A stretch of DNA of 64,000 nucleotides from Actinomyces sp. 432. GTDB lineage: Bacteria; Actinomycetota; Actinomycetes; Actinomycetales; Actinomycetaceae. The notes below the pieces were generated by a model that was not told where the DNA came from, ran no database searches, and saw only the letters and a list, made by a program, of their open reading frames with translations. The stretch is from assembly GCF_009930875.1 (NCBI RefSeq), contig NZ_CP025249.1, positions 2,976,001 through 3,040,000 on the forward strand. Reading direction: 5' to 3'. Numbering within the stretch: position 1 is the first letter of the stretch; each line of letters starts with the position of its first letter. Both the position numbers and the translations under genes were made by a program. Positions 10,733-20,152 of this stretch are shown here, piece by piece.

Positions 10733-13102
10733 GTGACTACCGCGCCCGCATCCCCTCCGTCCAGCCTTGAGCCCGTCCCCGACTGGCTCGACGAGATCGA
10801 GGGGGCGCGGGCGCTCGCATGGGTGGCGCAGCGTAATGCCGCCACCCGCGCCGCCTTCGACGGCGCCCCGGGGTTCTCCGAGCTGCGCTGCGACCTTGAG
10901 ACGATCCTGGACTCCCCCGACCGGATTCCCCGGGTAGGTGAGGCGGCTGGTGCGCTGTACAACCTCTGGACCGACGCCGCCCACCCGCGGGGGCTGTGGC
11001 GGCGCACCACCTGGGCGTCCTACCGGGACGGCGCTCCCGCTGCGGGAGCGGCGGGCTCCACCGACTGGGACGTGCTGCTGGACCTCGATGCGCTCGGCGA
11101 GGCTGAGGGAACCACCTGGGTGTGGCACGGGGCGTCTGTGCTGCGCACCGGTCCGCTAGCCGGGCGGCGCGCCCTGGTGACGCTTTCCGACGGCGGTTCC
11201 GACGCCGACGTTACCCGCGAGTTCGACCTGGACACACGCAGTTTCGTGCCCGTGGACCCGGTAACCGGCGGAGGCTTCCACCGAGAGGCGTCCAAGGGCT
11301 TCCTGACCTGGGCCGATGAGGTCGGCGACGCGGCGCTCCTGGCTACGGACTTCGGCGTCGGCTCCCTGTCGCCGGCCGGCTACCCGCGGCAGGTTCGGCG
11401 TCTGCGCCGCGGGCAGGACCCCAGCGAGGGCGAGGTGCTGCTCACCGCGGCTGCGGCGGACAACGGCGCCTGGGCGTACCGAGACTTCTGGGGACGCACC
11501 TGGCTGCTGACTCATCCTGACTTCTACACCGAGGAGCTGTGGCTGCTGCCCGACGGCGCCCCGGTTTTCCCGGCCGCAGACGCCGAGCGCCTGCTGACCG
11601 CCGTCGACACGGCGGTGGCACCGGGTGCCTTGCACGTGGATGTACCCGCCTCGGCGGCGGTGACTCCGGCCTGGGACCTGCTGCTGATCGAGTTGCGGGA
11701 GGACTGGCAGGCCGAAGCGGGCTGCACCTATCCGGCCGGCTCGCTTCTGACCGCCCCCATCGACGCCTTCCTGGACGGCTCCCGGGAACTGACGGTGCTG
11801 TTCACCCCGACCCCGGCGACCTCGCTGTCGGGCTTCACCATCACCGCTCACCACTTGGTACTTGAGCTCCTGGACGATTGTGTTACCGCACTGGAGGTGC
11901 TCACTCCGGCAGGACCAGACGGGGTCGGCCCCTGGTCACGGCGCCGCCCCGGCCTGGGGGCACTCGCCGATGGCGCTGTGCGCGCCGCACCGGACAGCCT
12001 GGGGTCAGCCGCGTCCTCACCCACGGGCTCACCCGCCCGCGCGGATGGGCGTGAGCCCCGCCCGGACGCGGCAGCTACTTCGGCGGACCCGACGCTGCTG
12101 CGGCCGGGGCGGGCACTGCTGCAGGTGTCCGCGAGCGCCGTCGACCCCCTGGAGGGGGACCGGCTGTGGCTGAGCAGTTCTTCCTTCACCCGTCCCACCA
12201 CGCTTGCGGTCGGGGAACTGGGCACGGACGGCGAACTGGGCGGCGTCGAGGTGCTGCGGTCCGCACCCGAGCGCTTCGACGCCGGCGGCGTCCTCGTCAG
12301 CCAGCACGTGGCGGTCTCGGAAGACGGCACCCGCGTGCCGTACTTCCAGATCGGTCGGCCCCGGCTCGACGACGCCGGTCAGCCGCTGCCCTCCCCGACG
12401 CTCCTGTACGGCTACGGCGGCTTTGAGGTCTCGCTCGGCATCAGCTACCTGCCGGTGACCGGCCGGGCCTGGCTGGAGCGCGGCGGCACCTACGTGGTGG
12501 CGAACATCCGCGGCGGCGGCGAGTATGGGCCGGCCTGGCACCGGGCGGGACTGAGGCAGAACCGGCACCGGGTCTACGAGGACTTCGCGGCCGTGGCACA
12601 GGCTCTGGTGGAGCGGGGCGTTACCACGCCGGAGCAGCTGGCGGTGCACGGCGGTTCCAATGGCGGGCTGCTAGTGGGGGTCATGCTCACCCGCTACCCG
12701 CAGCTAGTGGGCGCGGTGGTGTGCGAGGTGCCCCTGCTGGACATGCGTCGCTACCACCGGCTGCTGGCGGGCGCCTCATGGGAGGCGGAGTACGGGAATC
12801 CGGATGACCCGGCGCAGTGGGAGTTTATCCGCGAGTTCTCACCGTTCCACCTGCTTCAGCCGGGGCGCACCTACCCGCCGGTGCTGCTGGTGACCTCCAC
12901 CCGGGACGACAGGGTGCACCCCGCGCATGCGCGCACCATGGCGTACCGCATGCTGGAGCTGGGGCAGGACGTCACCTTTTTCGAGAACAGCGAGGGCGGG
13001 CACGGCCGTGCGTCTACCAGCGCCCAGCGGGCATACATGTACGCCCTGGAGCACGAGTTCGCCTGGCGGGCGCTGACACGCAGCAGGTCAACCAGCTCCT
13101 GA
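10733..13102 (+). CDS. S9 family serine peptidase (prolyl oligopeptidase type)
   Basis: A 789-residue cytosolic peptidase with an N-terminal seven-bladed propeller (about residues 1-480) and a C-terminal alpha/beta-hydrolase domain. The catalytic triad is visible: Ser642 in GGSNGGLL, Asp in DDRVHP (725-730) and His757 in EGGHGR. Members hydrolyse short peptides or post-proline/dibasic bonds. The opening (PVPDWLDEIEGARALAWVAQRNA) is typical of actinobacterial members. Residues about 405-450 form a Ser/Ala/Pro/Asp-rich insertion not expected in the family. It starts with GTG at 10733, no signal peptide. The gene stands alone, 48 bp after the small MT0933-type gene. Confidence 0.93.
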   Translation: MTTAPASPPSSLEPVPDWLDEIEGARALAWVAQRNAATRAAFDGAPGFSELRCDLETILDSPDRIPRVGEAAGALYNLWTDAAHPRGLWRRTTWASYRDGAPAAGAAGSTDWDVLLDLDALGEAEGTTWVWHGASVLRTGPLAGRRALVTLSDGGSDADVTREFDLDTRSFVPVDPVTGGGFHREASKGFLTWADEVGDAALLATDFGVGSLSPAGYPRQVRRLRRGQDPSEGEVLLTAAAADNGAWAYRDFWGRTWLLTHPDFYTEELWLLPDGAPVFPAADAERLLTAVDTAVAPGALHVDVPASAAVTPAWDLLLIELREDWQAEAGCTYPAGSLLTAPIDAFLDGSRELTVLFTPTPATSLSGFTITAHHLVLELLDDCVTALEVLTPAGPDGVGPWSRRRPGLGALADGAVRAAPDSLGSAASSPTGSPARADGREPRPDAAATSADPTLLRPGRALLQVSASAVDPLEGDRLWLSSSSFTRPTTLAVGELGTDGELGGVEVLRSAPERFDAGGVLVSQHVAVSEDGTRVPYFQIGRPRLDDAGQPLPSPTLLYGYGGFEVSLGISYLPVTGRAWLERGGTYVVANIRGGGEYGPAWHRAGLRQNRHRVYEDFAAVAQALVERGVTTPEQLAVHGGSNGGLLVGVMLTRYPQLVGAVVCEVPLLDMRRYHRLLAGASWEAEYGNPDDPAQWEFIREFSPFHLLQPGRTYPPVLLVTSTRDDRVHPAHARTMAYRMLELGQDVTFFENSEGGHGRASTSAQRAYMYALEHEFAWRALTRSRSTSS

Positions 13103-13263
13103 AGCTCACCCCGCGGCCCGCAGGAGTCCAGTGGGAGCCAGCCGCGAGCGTGAGCGGGCTCGCTAGCGTGCGTGAGCATGAGCTGGCTCACCCGCGTGCT
13201 TGCGTGCGGGGTCGAGTGTGCGGAGTCGAGCGCGCGCGGGGGCGCTTGCTACGTCGGTTAGAC

Positions 13264-13382
13264 GTTAACAACGCTACTTAACGGCCTGCTGTATACCTCA
13301 GAGCCCTTCAGCAGGCCGTTAACAGGCGTTGTTAACCCCGAAGTGGCGTTGCAAACGGTGAGGTGGCGTTGTAGACGGTGAG
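13264..13382. repeat. Long hairpin plus two 20-bp tandem units
   Basis: Arms 13264-13291 and 13309-13336 are inverted copies matching at 25 of 28 bases (core TTAACGGCCTGCTG), with a 17-base loop. Directly after come two tandem 20-bp units, GTGGCGTTGCAAACGGTGAG (13343) and GTGGCGTTGTAGACGGTGAG (13363), whose GGCGTTG start echoes the right arm. It could act as a bidirectional terminator between convergent genes or be a remnant of a small element. Confidence 0.7.
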
Positions 13383-13462
13383 GCGGCGCAGCAGATGACC
13401 CCGCTTCCGGGCACGGGAATACCGGACCCTTCCTGCATGTGGGCGTGATGGGGCGGTGGTGT

Positions 13463-13553
13463 GCGCCCAGGCATCCGCAGGGGGTAGGGCGGGTTGAATG
13501 CGACCGCGCTGCCGACATCGGGGGGCGCCCACGCACCCGCAAGGGGTAGGGCG
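13463..13553. repeat. Pair of 29-bp direct repeats
   Basis: GCGCCCASGCAYCCGCARGG followed by GGTAGGGCG occurs at 13463-13491 and 13525-13553 with three differences, 62 bp apart. Confidence 0.6.
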
Positions 13554-13775
13554 TACGAGTGCGCCCCAAAGGCCGTCGGCAACCCCGAGGTCCGGCCTGA
13601 AAGCGCATGATCCCAATGCTCTGCCGACAACACTGGAGCGGTCTGGCCGCTCGCGGACACGTCCGGCCGCCGCGCATGGGAGCAGGCACCAGCGGCCGCC
13701 AGGCGGCCAGGCCCCCGCCCCACCCGCATGAGCACCCACAAGACGCTCGCTAGTCAGGAGGACGACGTGAACGTC

Positions 13776-14486
13776 TCAGCGGCGGGCACGGACAGCGCCA
13801 ACCACGGTCACCACCAGTCCCGCCACACCCGCAGCGCCGGCACCTAGGACCAGAAGGGCGGAGACCGGGACACGATCGAGGTTCATGGTCGGACCGACCA
13901 CCAGTCCCGTAGTGCCCGCGGGGCAGGAGACGCGGTACACGCCGCCAGCGTCGGCCTTGAAGGTGGCATAGGGCACCCCTGGCTCGGGGGTGTCCAGCCC
14001 CACCGCGGCACCATCGGGATCGCTGACGCTGCAACCGGAAGTAGCGGTCGCAGAAGTGCCGTACAGGCCCGCCGTCGTGCCGGCCGACAGATAGACCCGC
14101 CCGTCCTCACCCAGGGGCGCTCCCCGGCTGAGGGAACCATCCACGACCGCCATAACACCGACAGCCAGTAGCAGCGGAGCCACCACCAGCATCAGCACCA
14201 GGCCGACGCCGAAGACGCGCCACCGGTGCGGGCGCGGGCGCTCCGGCCCGCCCTCGGTCCCGGATGAGCGGGCCGCATGCTGAACGCCGCCGGGCGCGCC
14301 GTGGGAGCGCCGCCAAGTGCTGTTCACAGCGCCCGGCGAGCCTGCCGCACTGGTGCCCGCTGGCCGCACCGGTTCCGCGTCGGCCGGGGGCTCAATGCCC
14401 TGCTCACGCAGGTAGGCGGCGAGCTCCTCCGGGCTCAGGCGCTTGCCGTAGCGGGGTTCGCCGTCCTCGGTCTCGTATGCCGCCAC
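13776..14486 (-). CDS. Hypothetical two-pass membrane protein
   Basis: A 236-residue protein. Residues 1-95 are cytosolic and Pro/Ala/Gly-rich, starting with AAYETEDGEPRYGKRLSPEELAAYLREQGIEPP, a helix-forming head seen in some actinobacterial membrane proteins. A membrane span follows (VFGVGLVLMLVVAPLLLAVG), then an extracytoplasmic domain of about 90 residues with two cysteines (TSGCSV and YRVSCPAG) that may form a disulphide, and a second span at the C-terminus before the basic tail VRARR. It starts with GTG, 26 bp after the DUF4282-like gene on the same strand, so the two are probably co-transcribed. Function unknown. Confidence 0.75.
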   Translation of the reverse strand: MAAYETEDGEPRYGKRLSPEELAAYLREQGIEPPADAEPVRPAGTSAAGSPGAVNSTWRRSHGAPGGVQHAARSSGTEGGPERPRPHRWRVFGVGLVLMLVVAPLLLAVGVMAVVDGSLSRGAPLGEDGRVYLSAGTTAGLYGTSATATSGCSVSDPDGAAVGLDTPEPGVPYATFKADAGGVYRVSCPAGTTGLVVGPTMNLDRVPVSALLVLGAGAAGVAGLVVTVVGAVRARR

Positions 14487-14512
14487 CGCTGCTCCCTGGT
14501 GCGGCTACGCCG

Positions 14513-15007
14513 TCAGGCGTCCGTGGAGTCGGCCTTGGAGCCACCGATCTTCGCCGCGATCTCAATGAACAGGCGCAGAATGAGAATGTTCACCGCGACC
14601 CGCGGGACGTCGACGAGGAGTTTCAGCAGGAAGTCACCGAAGTTGAAGTAGGTGCTGCCGTCGTAGTTGGAGTGGTAGTAGGTGTCGTCGAATGCGCCGA
14701 AGACCCACGCCACCACATACAGGACGAATCCGACGGTGAAGATGGTCTTGCCGTACTTGGAGGCGAAGTCGCGAGCACCGTCGAACAGGTTGCTCATGAA
14801 GGACTCCGAGGACGCCGTCGGGGCCTGCGCGTAGGGGGCGCCGTTGTAGGGAGCCTGCTGGAACTGGCCGGGCTGCGCGGCCTGCGCCGGCTGGTACTGA
14901 GCCGGCTGCTGCGCCTGCTGGGGATACTGCTGCGGATTGTAGCTGCCCGGGGCGGAGCCTGCCGACGGCGGGATGTAAGGCTGTCCTGGGTTGGGGGGCT
15001 GGGTCAT
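14513..15007 (-). CDS. DUF4282-like membrane protein
   Basis: A 164-residue protein with a Gln/Pro/Tyr/Ala-rich N-terminal half (QYPQQAQQPAQYQPAQ) and two hydrophobic spans in the C-terminal half: TIFTVGFVLYVVAWVFGAF and AVNILILRLFIEIAAKI. The pattern of a second helix ending RLFIEI is the hallmark of DUF4282 proteins, small membrane proteins of unknown role in actinobacteria. It lies upstream of the two-pass membrane protein gene on the same strand and downstream of hspR with a 129-bp gap. Confidence 0.75.
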   Translation of the reverse strand: MTQPPNPGQPYIPPSAGSAPGSYNPQQYPQQAQQPAQYQPAQAAQPGQFQQAPYNGAPYAQAPTASSESFMSNLFDGARDFASKYGKTIFTVGFVLYVVAWVFGAFDDTYYHSNYDGSTYFNFGDFLLKLLVDVPRVAVNILILRLFIEIAAKIGGSKADSTDA

Positions 15008-15136
15008 AACGCGTAATCCTTCACTATCTGATGCAGTAGCAATGTCAGCCTACCGCCCGCAACCGCCAGGATCACGAGTTGAGGGGCGTCTCACCTGCGA
15101 TAACGGTCTCCTTCGGGCGGCCTGATGGCGCCCGGA

Positions 15137-15640
15137 TCACCAGGAGCGACGCACCACAATCGCCGTACCCGGACGCGCGGAGGAGGCCCCCGCTGCCGAG
15201 GCGGTCGCGGATGCCCGCGTATCCGGGCGGCTGCGGGCGCGGCGCCCCGGCTGGACCGGGACGACCTGCACCTCGCCGTCGGCGGCCGCAGCGAAGACCC
15301 GCTCGACGGCTGCCTGGCGGGCGCGCAGAGAGCGGTTCTCGGCCTCCAGCCGCTCCACGCGCCGCTCCAAATCGAGGATCCGGCGTATGCCCTCCAGATT
15401 GATGCCCTCCTGGCTCAGCGCCTGCACGCGCCGCAGCCGCTGAACGTCGCGGTGCGAGTAGCGCCGCCCCCGCCCGGAGGCGCGGGCGGGGGTGACCAGG
15501 CCCAGGCGGTCGTACTGCCTGAGGGTCTGGGGGTGCATGCCTGCCAGCTCCGCCGCCACGGAGATGACGTAGACGGCCCGCTCGTCGGCATCCTCGGCGA
15601 GGAAGTCGACGCCCTGTCCCGTCAGGCGGCGCGCGCTCAC
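15137..15640 (-). CDS. hspR: HspR, MerR-family heat-shock repressor
   Basis: A 167-residue MerR-type regulator: YVISVAAELAGMHPQTLRQYDRLGLVTPARASGRGRRYSHRDVQRLRRVQALS is the winged helix-turn-helix, followed by a dimerisation coiled coil (LERRVERLEAENRSLRARQAAVE). HspR in Streptomyces and Mycobacterium represses dnaK and clpB through HAIR sites with DnaK as co-repressor; matching sites are present at both promoters here. It is the last gene of the dnaK operon; its GTG overlaps the dnaJ stop by 4 bases. The C-terminal 50 residues are Arg/Ala-rich and look disordered. Confidence 0.95.
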   Translation of the reverse strand: MSARRLTGQGVDFLAEDADERAVYVISVAAELAGMHPQTLRQYDRLGLVTPARASGRGRRYSHRDVQRLRRVQALSQEGINLEGIRRILDLERRVERLEAENRSLRARQAAVERVFAAAADGEVQVVPVQPGRRARSRPDTRASATASAAGASSARPGTAIVVRRSW

Positions 15641-16668
15641 CGCGCTGCCTCCTGGGCGAGGCCTGCGCGCGGATCCGCCTCCATGGCCGCGTCGAAGGCC
15701 TCCAGGGCGGCCTTGGCCTCCTTGGACAGCTTCTTGGGCACGGCCACCTGCACCGTGACCAGCAGGTCACCGGTCTTCTTGGAGGTGGCGACACCCTTGC
15801 CGCGCAGGCGCAGCACGGTGCCGGAGGAGGTACCGGGCTTGATGCGCACGCGGCTGGTCTTGCCGTCCAGGAGGGGCACCTCAACGGTCGCGCCGAGGGC
15901 CGCCTCCTTGAGGGTGACGGGCAGGTCCATGCGCAGGTTGGCGGGGTTGACCGGGTCGATGGAGTACACCGGGTGCTTGGCCACCGAGATGGTCACCACC
16001 ATGTCGCCGTTCTCCCCGCCGTTCGTACCCGGCCGCCCCTTGCCGCGCAGGCGGATCTTCTGGCCGTCGTGCACGCCGGCGGGGATGCGCACGGTAATGG
16101 TGCGCCCGTCGGCGGTCAGCTCGGCCAGCGTGCCGGAGACGGCGTCGCACAGGGAGAGCGTGGCGTTGGTGAGCACGTCCGGCCCCTTGACCGGCTGCGG
16201 CTGGGAGGAGAACCCGCCGAAGCCGAAGGGGCCACGCGCGCGGCGCCCACCTGCGCCCGCGCCGCCGGCAGCGCCTCCGAACATGCGCAGCAGGTCCTCC
16301 AGGTCCTCCTGGGAGGCGCCCCCGGAGGTGGAGTAGCGCACGTTCGGGCCGCCACCGCCGAACATCGAGGAAAAGATGTCCTCGAAGCCCGCGCCTGCGC
16401 CGCCGGACCCGGAAGTGAAGCGGGCGCCGCCGCCCGCCATGGAGCGGATGGCGTCGTACTGCTGGCGCTCCTTGGGGTCCGACAGCACGGCATAGGCCTC
16501 GCCGATCTCCTTGAACTTCTCCGCCGCGGCGGCATCCCCGGGGTTGCGGTCGGGGTGGTACTTCTTGGCGAGCGCGCGGTAGGCCTTCTTAATGGCGGCG
16601 GAGTCGGCGTCCTTGGCGACGCCGAGGACCGCATAGAAGTCCTTGGTCATCCAGTCCTGACTGGCCAT
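15637..16668 (-). CDS. dnaJ: DnaJ-type co-chaperone lacking the zinc domain
   Basis: A 343-residue J-domain protein. The J domain (residues about 8-75) has YHPDRNPGDAAAAEKFKEIGEAYAVLSD with the HPD triad that stimulates DnaK ATPase. A Gly/Phe-rich linker follows, then the two C-terminal beta-sandwich substrate domains (LTLCDAVSGTLAEL... and LPVTLKEAALGATVEVPLLDG). The CxxCxGxG zinc-binding repeats of classical DnaJ are absent: only one cysteine is present. It is therefore CbpA/class B in architecture, although it sits in the dnaK operon. It starts 56 bp after grpE and overlaps hspR by 4 bases. Confidence 0.93.
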   Translation of the reverse strand: MASQDWMTKDFYAVLGVAKDADSAAIKKAYRALAKKYHPDRNPGDAAAAEKFKEIGEAYAVLSDPKERQQYDAIRSMAGGGARFTSGSGGAGAGFEDIFSSMFGGGGPNVRYSTSGGASQEDLEDLLRMFGGAAGGAGAGGRRARGPFGFGGFSSQPQPVKGPDVLTNATLSLCDAVSGTLAELTADGRTITVRIPAGVHDGQKIRLRGKGRPGTNGGENGDMVVTISVAKHPVYSIDPVNPANLRMDLPVTLKEAALGATVEVPLLDGKTSRVRIKPGTSSGTVLRLRGKGVATSKKTGDLLVTVQVAVPKKLSKEAKAALEAFDAAMEADPRAGLAQEAAR

Positions 16669-16724
16669 GGCTCACCGCCTCCTTTCTGTTCCTGCTTCTC
16701 CTGTTATCCGTTATGGGCGCCGCC

Positions 16725-17420
16725 TCAGGCCGGGTTGGCGACCTGCACACGGGCCGCCCGCACCACGCGCTCACCGAGCTTGTATCCGGGCTGGAGCACC
16801 AGTGCGATGCTCGGCTCGCTGACCTCGGCGGACTCGGTGGCCATGAGGGCCTCGTGCAGCTTGGGGTCGAAGACCTCCCCGACCTCGCCGAAGCGCTCCA
16901 GTCCGAACTTATCGGCCAGGATCTGCTCCAGCTTGCCGGCGATGGTGCCGAAGGTGCCGGTCAGGTCGCCGTGCTGGCGGGCCAGCTCGATCTCGTCCAG
17001 GACCGGGATCAGGGTCTCGACGACGCTCGCCTGCCCCGCCTCACGGTGCCCGGCTGCGCTCTCGCGCGAGCGGCGCACGAAGCCCTGGTACTCCTGCTGC
17101 AGGTTGTACAGGTCGGCACGGGCGCGGGCCAGCTCGTCGGCCGCCTGGGCGGCCTGGGAGCGGGCCTGCTCCAGCTCAGAGGCCTGCCCGTCGGCTCCGG
17201 CCTGACCCGCGCCGCCCCCGTCCCCCGCCGGGGCGGCGCCGTCCTGGGCCGAGTCACCCAGGTCGACGCCGTCGAAGGCGGACTCGACCGCGTCGGCCAG
17301 CGCGGGGTCAATTCCACTGACACCCCCGGCCGCACCGTCCGGGCCGGAGTCCCGGCCCGGACCGGATGCTGAGGAGGCGGGGCCGTCGTCGTCGGGGCGC
17401 TTGTCCGGCTCGGTGCTCAC
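16725..17420 (-). CDS. grpE: GrpE nucleotide exchange factor
   Basis: A 231-residue co-chaperone that releases ADP from DnaK. After an 85-residue Gly/Ala/Asp/Pro-rich disordered head comes the long dimerisation coiled coil ([39 protein letters not shown]), then the four-helix and beta-wing domain with [19 protein letters not shown] and [13 protein letters not shown], and the ending [16 protein letters not shown] start overlaps the dnaK stop by 4 bases, showing translational coupling. Confidence 0.96.
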   Translation of the reverse strand: MSTEPDKRPDDDGPASSASGPGRDSGPDGAAGGVSGIDPALADAVESAFDGVDLGDSAQDGAAPAGDGGGAGQAGADGQASELEQARSQAAQAADELARARADLYNLQQEYQGFVRRSRESAAGHREAGQASVVETLIPVLDEIELARQHGDLTGTFGTIAGKLEQILADKFGLERFGEVGEVFDPKLHEALMATESAEVSEPSIALVLQPGYKLGERVVRAARVQVANPA

Positions 17421-19276
17421 TTGGCATCCTCGTCGTCGACGATCTCGGCGTCCACCACGTCGTCGTCCTCGGTGGAGGACTGCGCCTGGGCGGAGGAGTC
17501 GGCGCCGGCGGCCTGGGCGGCCTGCTCGGAGGCGTACAGGGCCTGGCCGATCTTCTGGGAGACCTCGTTCAGCTTCTCCTGGGCGGCCTTGACCGGCTCG
17601 ATGTCGGCGCCCTCCAGGGCCTTCTTCAGCTCGTCGACGGCGGCGGTGACCTCGGAGCTGACGTCCTGCGGCAGCTTGTCCTTGTTCTCCTTCAGGAGCT
17701 TGTCGATGGAGTAGGCCTGCTGCTCCGCCATGTTGCGGGTCTCGGCCTCCTCGCGGCGCTTCTTGTCCTCCTCGGCGTGGGCCTCGGCCTCCTTGACCAT
17801 GCGGTCAATGTCCTCCTTGGGCAGGGCGGAGCCGCCGGAGATGGTCATCGACTGCTCCTTGCCGGTGCCGCGGTCCTTGGCGGACACGTGCACGATGCCG
17901 TTGGCGTCGATGTCGAAGGAGACCTCGATCTGCGGGATGCCGCGGGGGGCCGGGGCGATGCCGGTCAGCTCGAAGGTGCCCAGCGGCTTGTTGTCGCGGG
18001 CGAACTCGCGCTCGCCCTGGTAGACCTGGATCAGCACCGACGGCTGGTTGTCCTCGGCGGTGGAGAAGACCTCGGAGCGCTGGGTCGGGATGGCCGTGTT
18101 GCGCTCGATCAGCTTGGTCATCACGCCGCCCTTGGTCTCGATGCCGAGGCTGAGGGGGGTGACGTCGATCAGCAGCACGTCCTTGCGGTCGCCCTGGATG
18201 ACGCCGGCCTGCAGGGAGGCGCCGATGGCGACGACCTCATCGGGGTTGACGCCCTTGTTGGGCTCCTTGCCGCCGGTCAGCTCGCGCACGACGTCGGTGA
18301 CGGCGGGCATGCGGGTGGAGCCGCCGACCAGGACCACGTGGTCGATCTCGGACAGGGAGACGCCGGCGTCCTTGATGACGTTGTGGAAGGGCACCTTGGT
18401 GCGCTCGATCAGGTCCGCGGTCATCTCCTCGAACTGGGCGCGGGTCAGGCGCTCGTCGAGGTGGATGGGGCCGGCCTCGCTCATGGACAGGTATTGCAGG
18501 TTGATGTCGGTGCTCATCGCGCTGGAGAGTTCCTTCTTGGCCTGCTCGGCGGCGTCCTTGAGGCGCTGCATGGCGATCTTGTCCTTGGACAGGTCCACAC
18601 CGGACTTGTCCTTGACCTGCTTCACCAGCCAGTTGACGACGCGGGCGTCCCAGTCGTCGCCGCCCAGGCGGTTGTCGCCGTTGGTGGCACGCACCTGGAT
18701 GGTGGAGAAGCCGTCCTCGTCCTTGCCGACCTCCAGCAGGGAGACGTCGAAGGTGCCGCCGCCCAGGTCGAAGACCAGGATCAGCTCGTCCTCCTTGCCC
18801 TTGTCCAGGCCGTAGGCGAGAGCCGCCGCAGTGGGCTCGTTGACGATGCGGTCCACAGTCAGGCCCGCGATGGTGCCGGCCTCCTTGGTGGCCTGGCGCT
18901 CGGCGTCGTTGAAGTAGGCGGGGACGGTGATGACGGCGTTGGTGACGCTCTCACCCAGGTAGGCCTCGGCGTCGGCCTTCAGCTTGGCCAGGATGCGGGC
19001 GCTGATCTCCTGCGCGGTGTACTTCTTGCCGTCAATGTCGACGGTCCAGTCGGTGCCCATGTGGCGCTTGACGGAGGAGATGGTGCGCTCGACGTTGGTG
19101 ACCGCCTGGCGCTTGGCGACCTCGCCGACCAGCACCTCGCCGGACTTGGAGAAGGCGACCACGGACGGCGTAGTGCGCCCGCCCTCCGCGTTCGGGATGA
19201 TGGTGGGCTCCCCGCCCTCGAGGACGGCGATGGCGGAGTTGGTGGTTCCGAGGTCGATACCGACGGCACGTGCCAT
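17417..19276 (-). CDS. dnaK: DnaK, Hsp70 chaperone
   Basis: A 619-residue Hsp70. The ATPase domain starts [22 protein letters not shown] and contains the phosphate-binding signatures ([25 protein letters not shown]); the interdomain linker [15 protein letters not shown] and the substrate-binding domain follow, with an Ala/Asp-rich C-terminal tail ending [11 protein letters not shown]. It is the first gene of dnaK-grpE-dnaJ-hspR. GGAG lies 7 bases before the ATG. Three HAIR-like sites and a TTGACA promoter precede it, so expression should be HspR-controlled and heat-induced. It handles nascent and misfolded proteins with GrpE and DnaJ, and feeds ClpB. Confidence 0.98.
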   Translation of the reverse strand: MARAVGIDLGTTNSAIAVLEGGEPTIIPNAEGGRTTPSVVAFSKSGEVLVGEVAKRQAVTNVERTISSVKRHMGTDWTVDIDGKKYTAQEISARILAKLKADAEAYLGESVTNAVITVPAYFNDAERQATKEAGTIAGLTVDRIVNEPTAAALAYGLDKGKEDELILVFDLGGGTFDVSLLEVGKDEDGFSTIQVRATNGDNRLGGDDWDARVVNWLVKQVKDKSGVDLSKDKIAMQRLKDAAEQAKKELSSAMSTDINLQYLSMSEAGPIHLDERLTRAQFEEMTADLIERTKVPFHNVIKDAGVSLSEIDHVVLVGGSTRMPAVTDVVRELTGGKEPNKGVNPDEVVAIGASLQAGVIQGDRKDVLLIDVTPLSLGIETKGGVMTKLIERNTAIPTQRSEVFSTAEDNQPSVLIQVYQGEREFARDNKPLGTFELTGIAPAPRGIPQIEVSFDIDANGIVHVSAKDRGTGKEQSMTISGGSALPKEDIDRMVKEAEAHAEEDKKRREEAETRNMAEQQAYSIDKLLKENKDKLPQDVSSEVTAAVDELKKALEGADIEPVKAAQEKLNEVSQKIGQALYASEQAAQAAGADSSAQAQSSTEDDDVVDAEIVDDEDAK

Positions 19277-19306
19277 GGGTGCTCCTTGGTGTCTTGTAGT
19301 GTTGAA

Positions 19307-19390
19307 GTTGAGCGGTATGCACTCAGGATTGCGGTTGAGCGTGGTCTTGTCAACTCCACGCGCCCCAGCCTTGAGTCTGATGCACTCAAC
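19307..19390 (-). promoter_or_regulatory. dnaK promoter with three HAIR-like operators
   Basis: Reading the minus strand, a TTGACA -35 (19353-19348) and AATCCT -10 (19330-19325) are separated by 17 bases. Three HspR-type inverted repeats surround them: 19370-19390 (CTTGAGT-N7-ACTCAAC on the plus strand, 13/14 match), 19334-19354 (weak, overlapping the -35) and 19307-19327 (overlapping the -10 and start region). Three operators also occur upstream of Streptomyces dnaK. The best site is almost identical to the clpB operator. Confidence 0.8.
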
Positions 19391-19546
19391 CTTGTGGGGG
19401 CGGTTCTATTCCAGACCCGCCCTCCGTGACTCGGGTTACTCCGGGCACCTGAATGCGGCCCATATGCCGCCCGACTTCCACCCGAACGCAGCTCAGAGGC
19501 CGCCCAGACGCGGCTCGGAGGCGCCCCAGCGCCCGCCCCCTTTCGC

Positions 19547-19592
19547 CGAGGTCGGTGGACGTTACGTGCCCAGGTCGGTAGAAACTGCTCGG
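19547..19592 (+). repeat. 23-bp dispersed repeat, locus 1 (two units)
   Basis: Units CGAGGTCGGTGGACGTTACG.. and CCAGGTCGGTAGAAACTGCT.. with a period of 23 bases. They belong to the family with core CGAGRYCGGYAGAAGTYACG found at six other places in the window. Confidence 0.7.
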
Positions 19593-19904
19593 CGCCTCGG
19601 ACGGACGGCTGGCGCATTGGCGAACGCTGTCCGAAACGATGACAAAGGCCGAATGCGTCGGCTCGTCCCGTACTCGCAGCCGCATGATTCCAACGGCTGC
19701 TGAGCCGGGCCGGGGGGCGGCGGGCACGTTTGTCTCCATTTGTGACAGTGCGGGGCCTTCTGGACGGGCACGCCCCCTCCCGACCAGACGCGCAACCTGG
19801 GCCACACGGTCCCCGGGCACGCGTACACCAGTCCCGACGTCTTCGACCATCGCCGCGAGGGCACCATCCGCATCGTTGTTCCAACCGGCCGCACCCTCCG
19901 GCTG

Positions 19905-20038
19905 ACGATTCGTACCTTCACACGACGGTACGTACCTCCCGGTCAACGATTCGTACTTTCCTGCGACGGTACGTACCTCTAAGTGCCGAACCGTCGCAAG
20001 AAAGTACGAATCATCGGAGCAAAGGTACGAACCGTCAG
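19905..20038. repeat. Inverted-repeat cluster, GATTCGTAC family
   Basis: Arms 19948-19970 and 19990-20012 match at 22 of 23 bases as inverted copies (core GATTCGTACTTTC-TGCGACGGT), with loop ACGTACCTCTAAGTGCCGA. A further partial copy precedes it (19905-19937, GATTCGTACCTTC..CGACGGTACGTACCTC) and another follows (GGTACGAACCGTC). A diverged relative lies at 54823-54898. Confidence 0.72.
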
Positions 20039-20152
20039 GCCCCGCGCTGGCCTGCGCGCCAAACCCCACCCGTAGAACACTCCCGGCAGCTCAAGCGACA
20101 CGCGCCCGGCGCGAGCCCCAAGGTCTCGGCGACCTGGGAGATGCTCAGGCCG

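Larger units (their letters stand above)
13103..13775. other. Gene-free, repeat-bearing stretch after the peptidase gene
   Basis: No frame here looks like protein. It contains a 28-bp inverted repeat with 20-bp tandem units (13264-13382) and a pair of 29-bp direct repeats (13463-13491 and 13525-13553). The genes on both sides converge on it. Confidence 0.6.
19391..20152. other. Gene-free stretch upstream of the dnaK operon
   Basis: No protein-like frame. It carries two units of the 23-bp dispersed repeat (19547-19592) and an inverted-repeat cluster (19905-20038). The remainder is unremarkable GC-rich sequence. Confidence 0.6.

Noticed and set aside
17366..19429. Long open frame (687 codons) antisense to dnaK and neighbours
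   Set aside because: Opposite-strand frames of dnaK are a well-known artefact; no start signal or domain.
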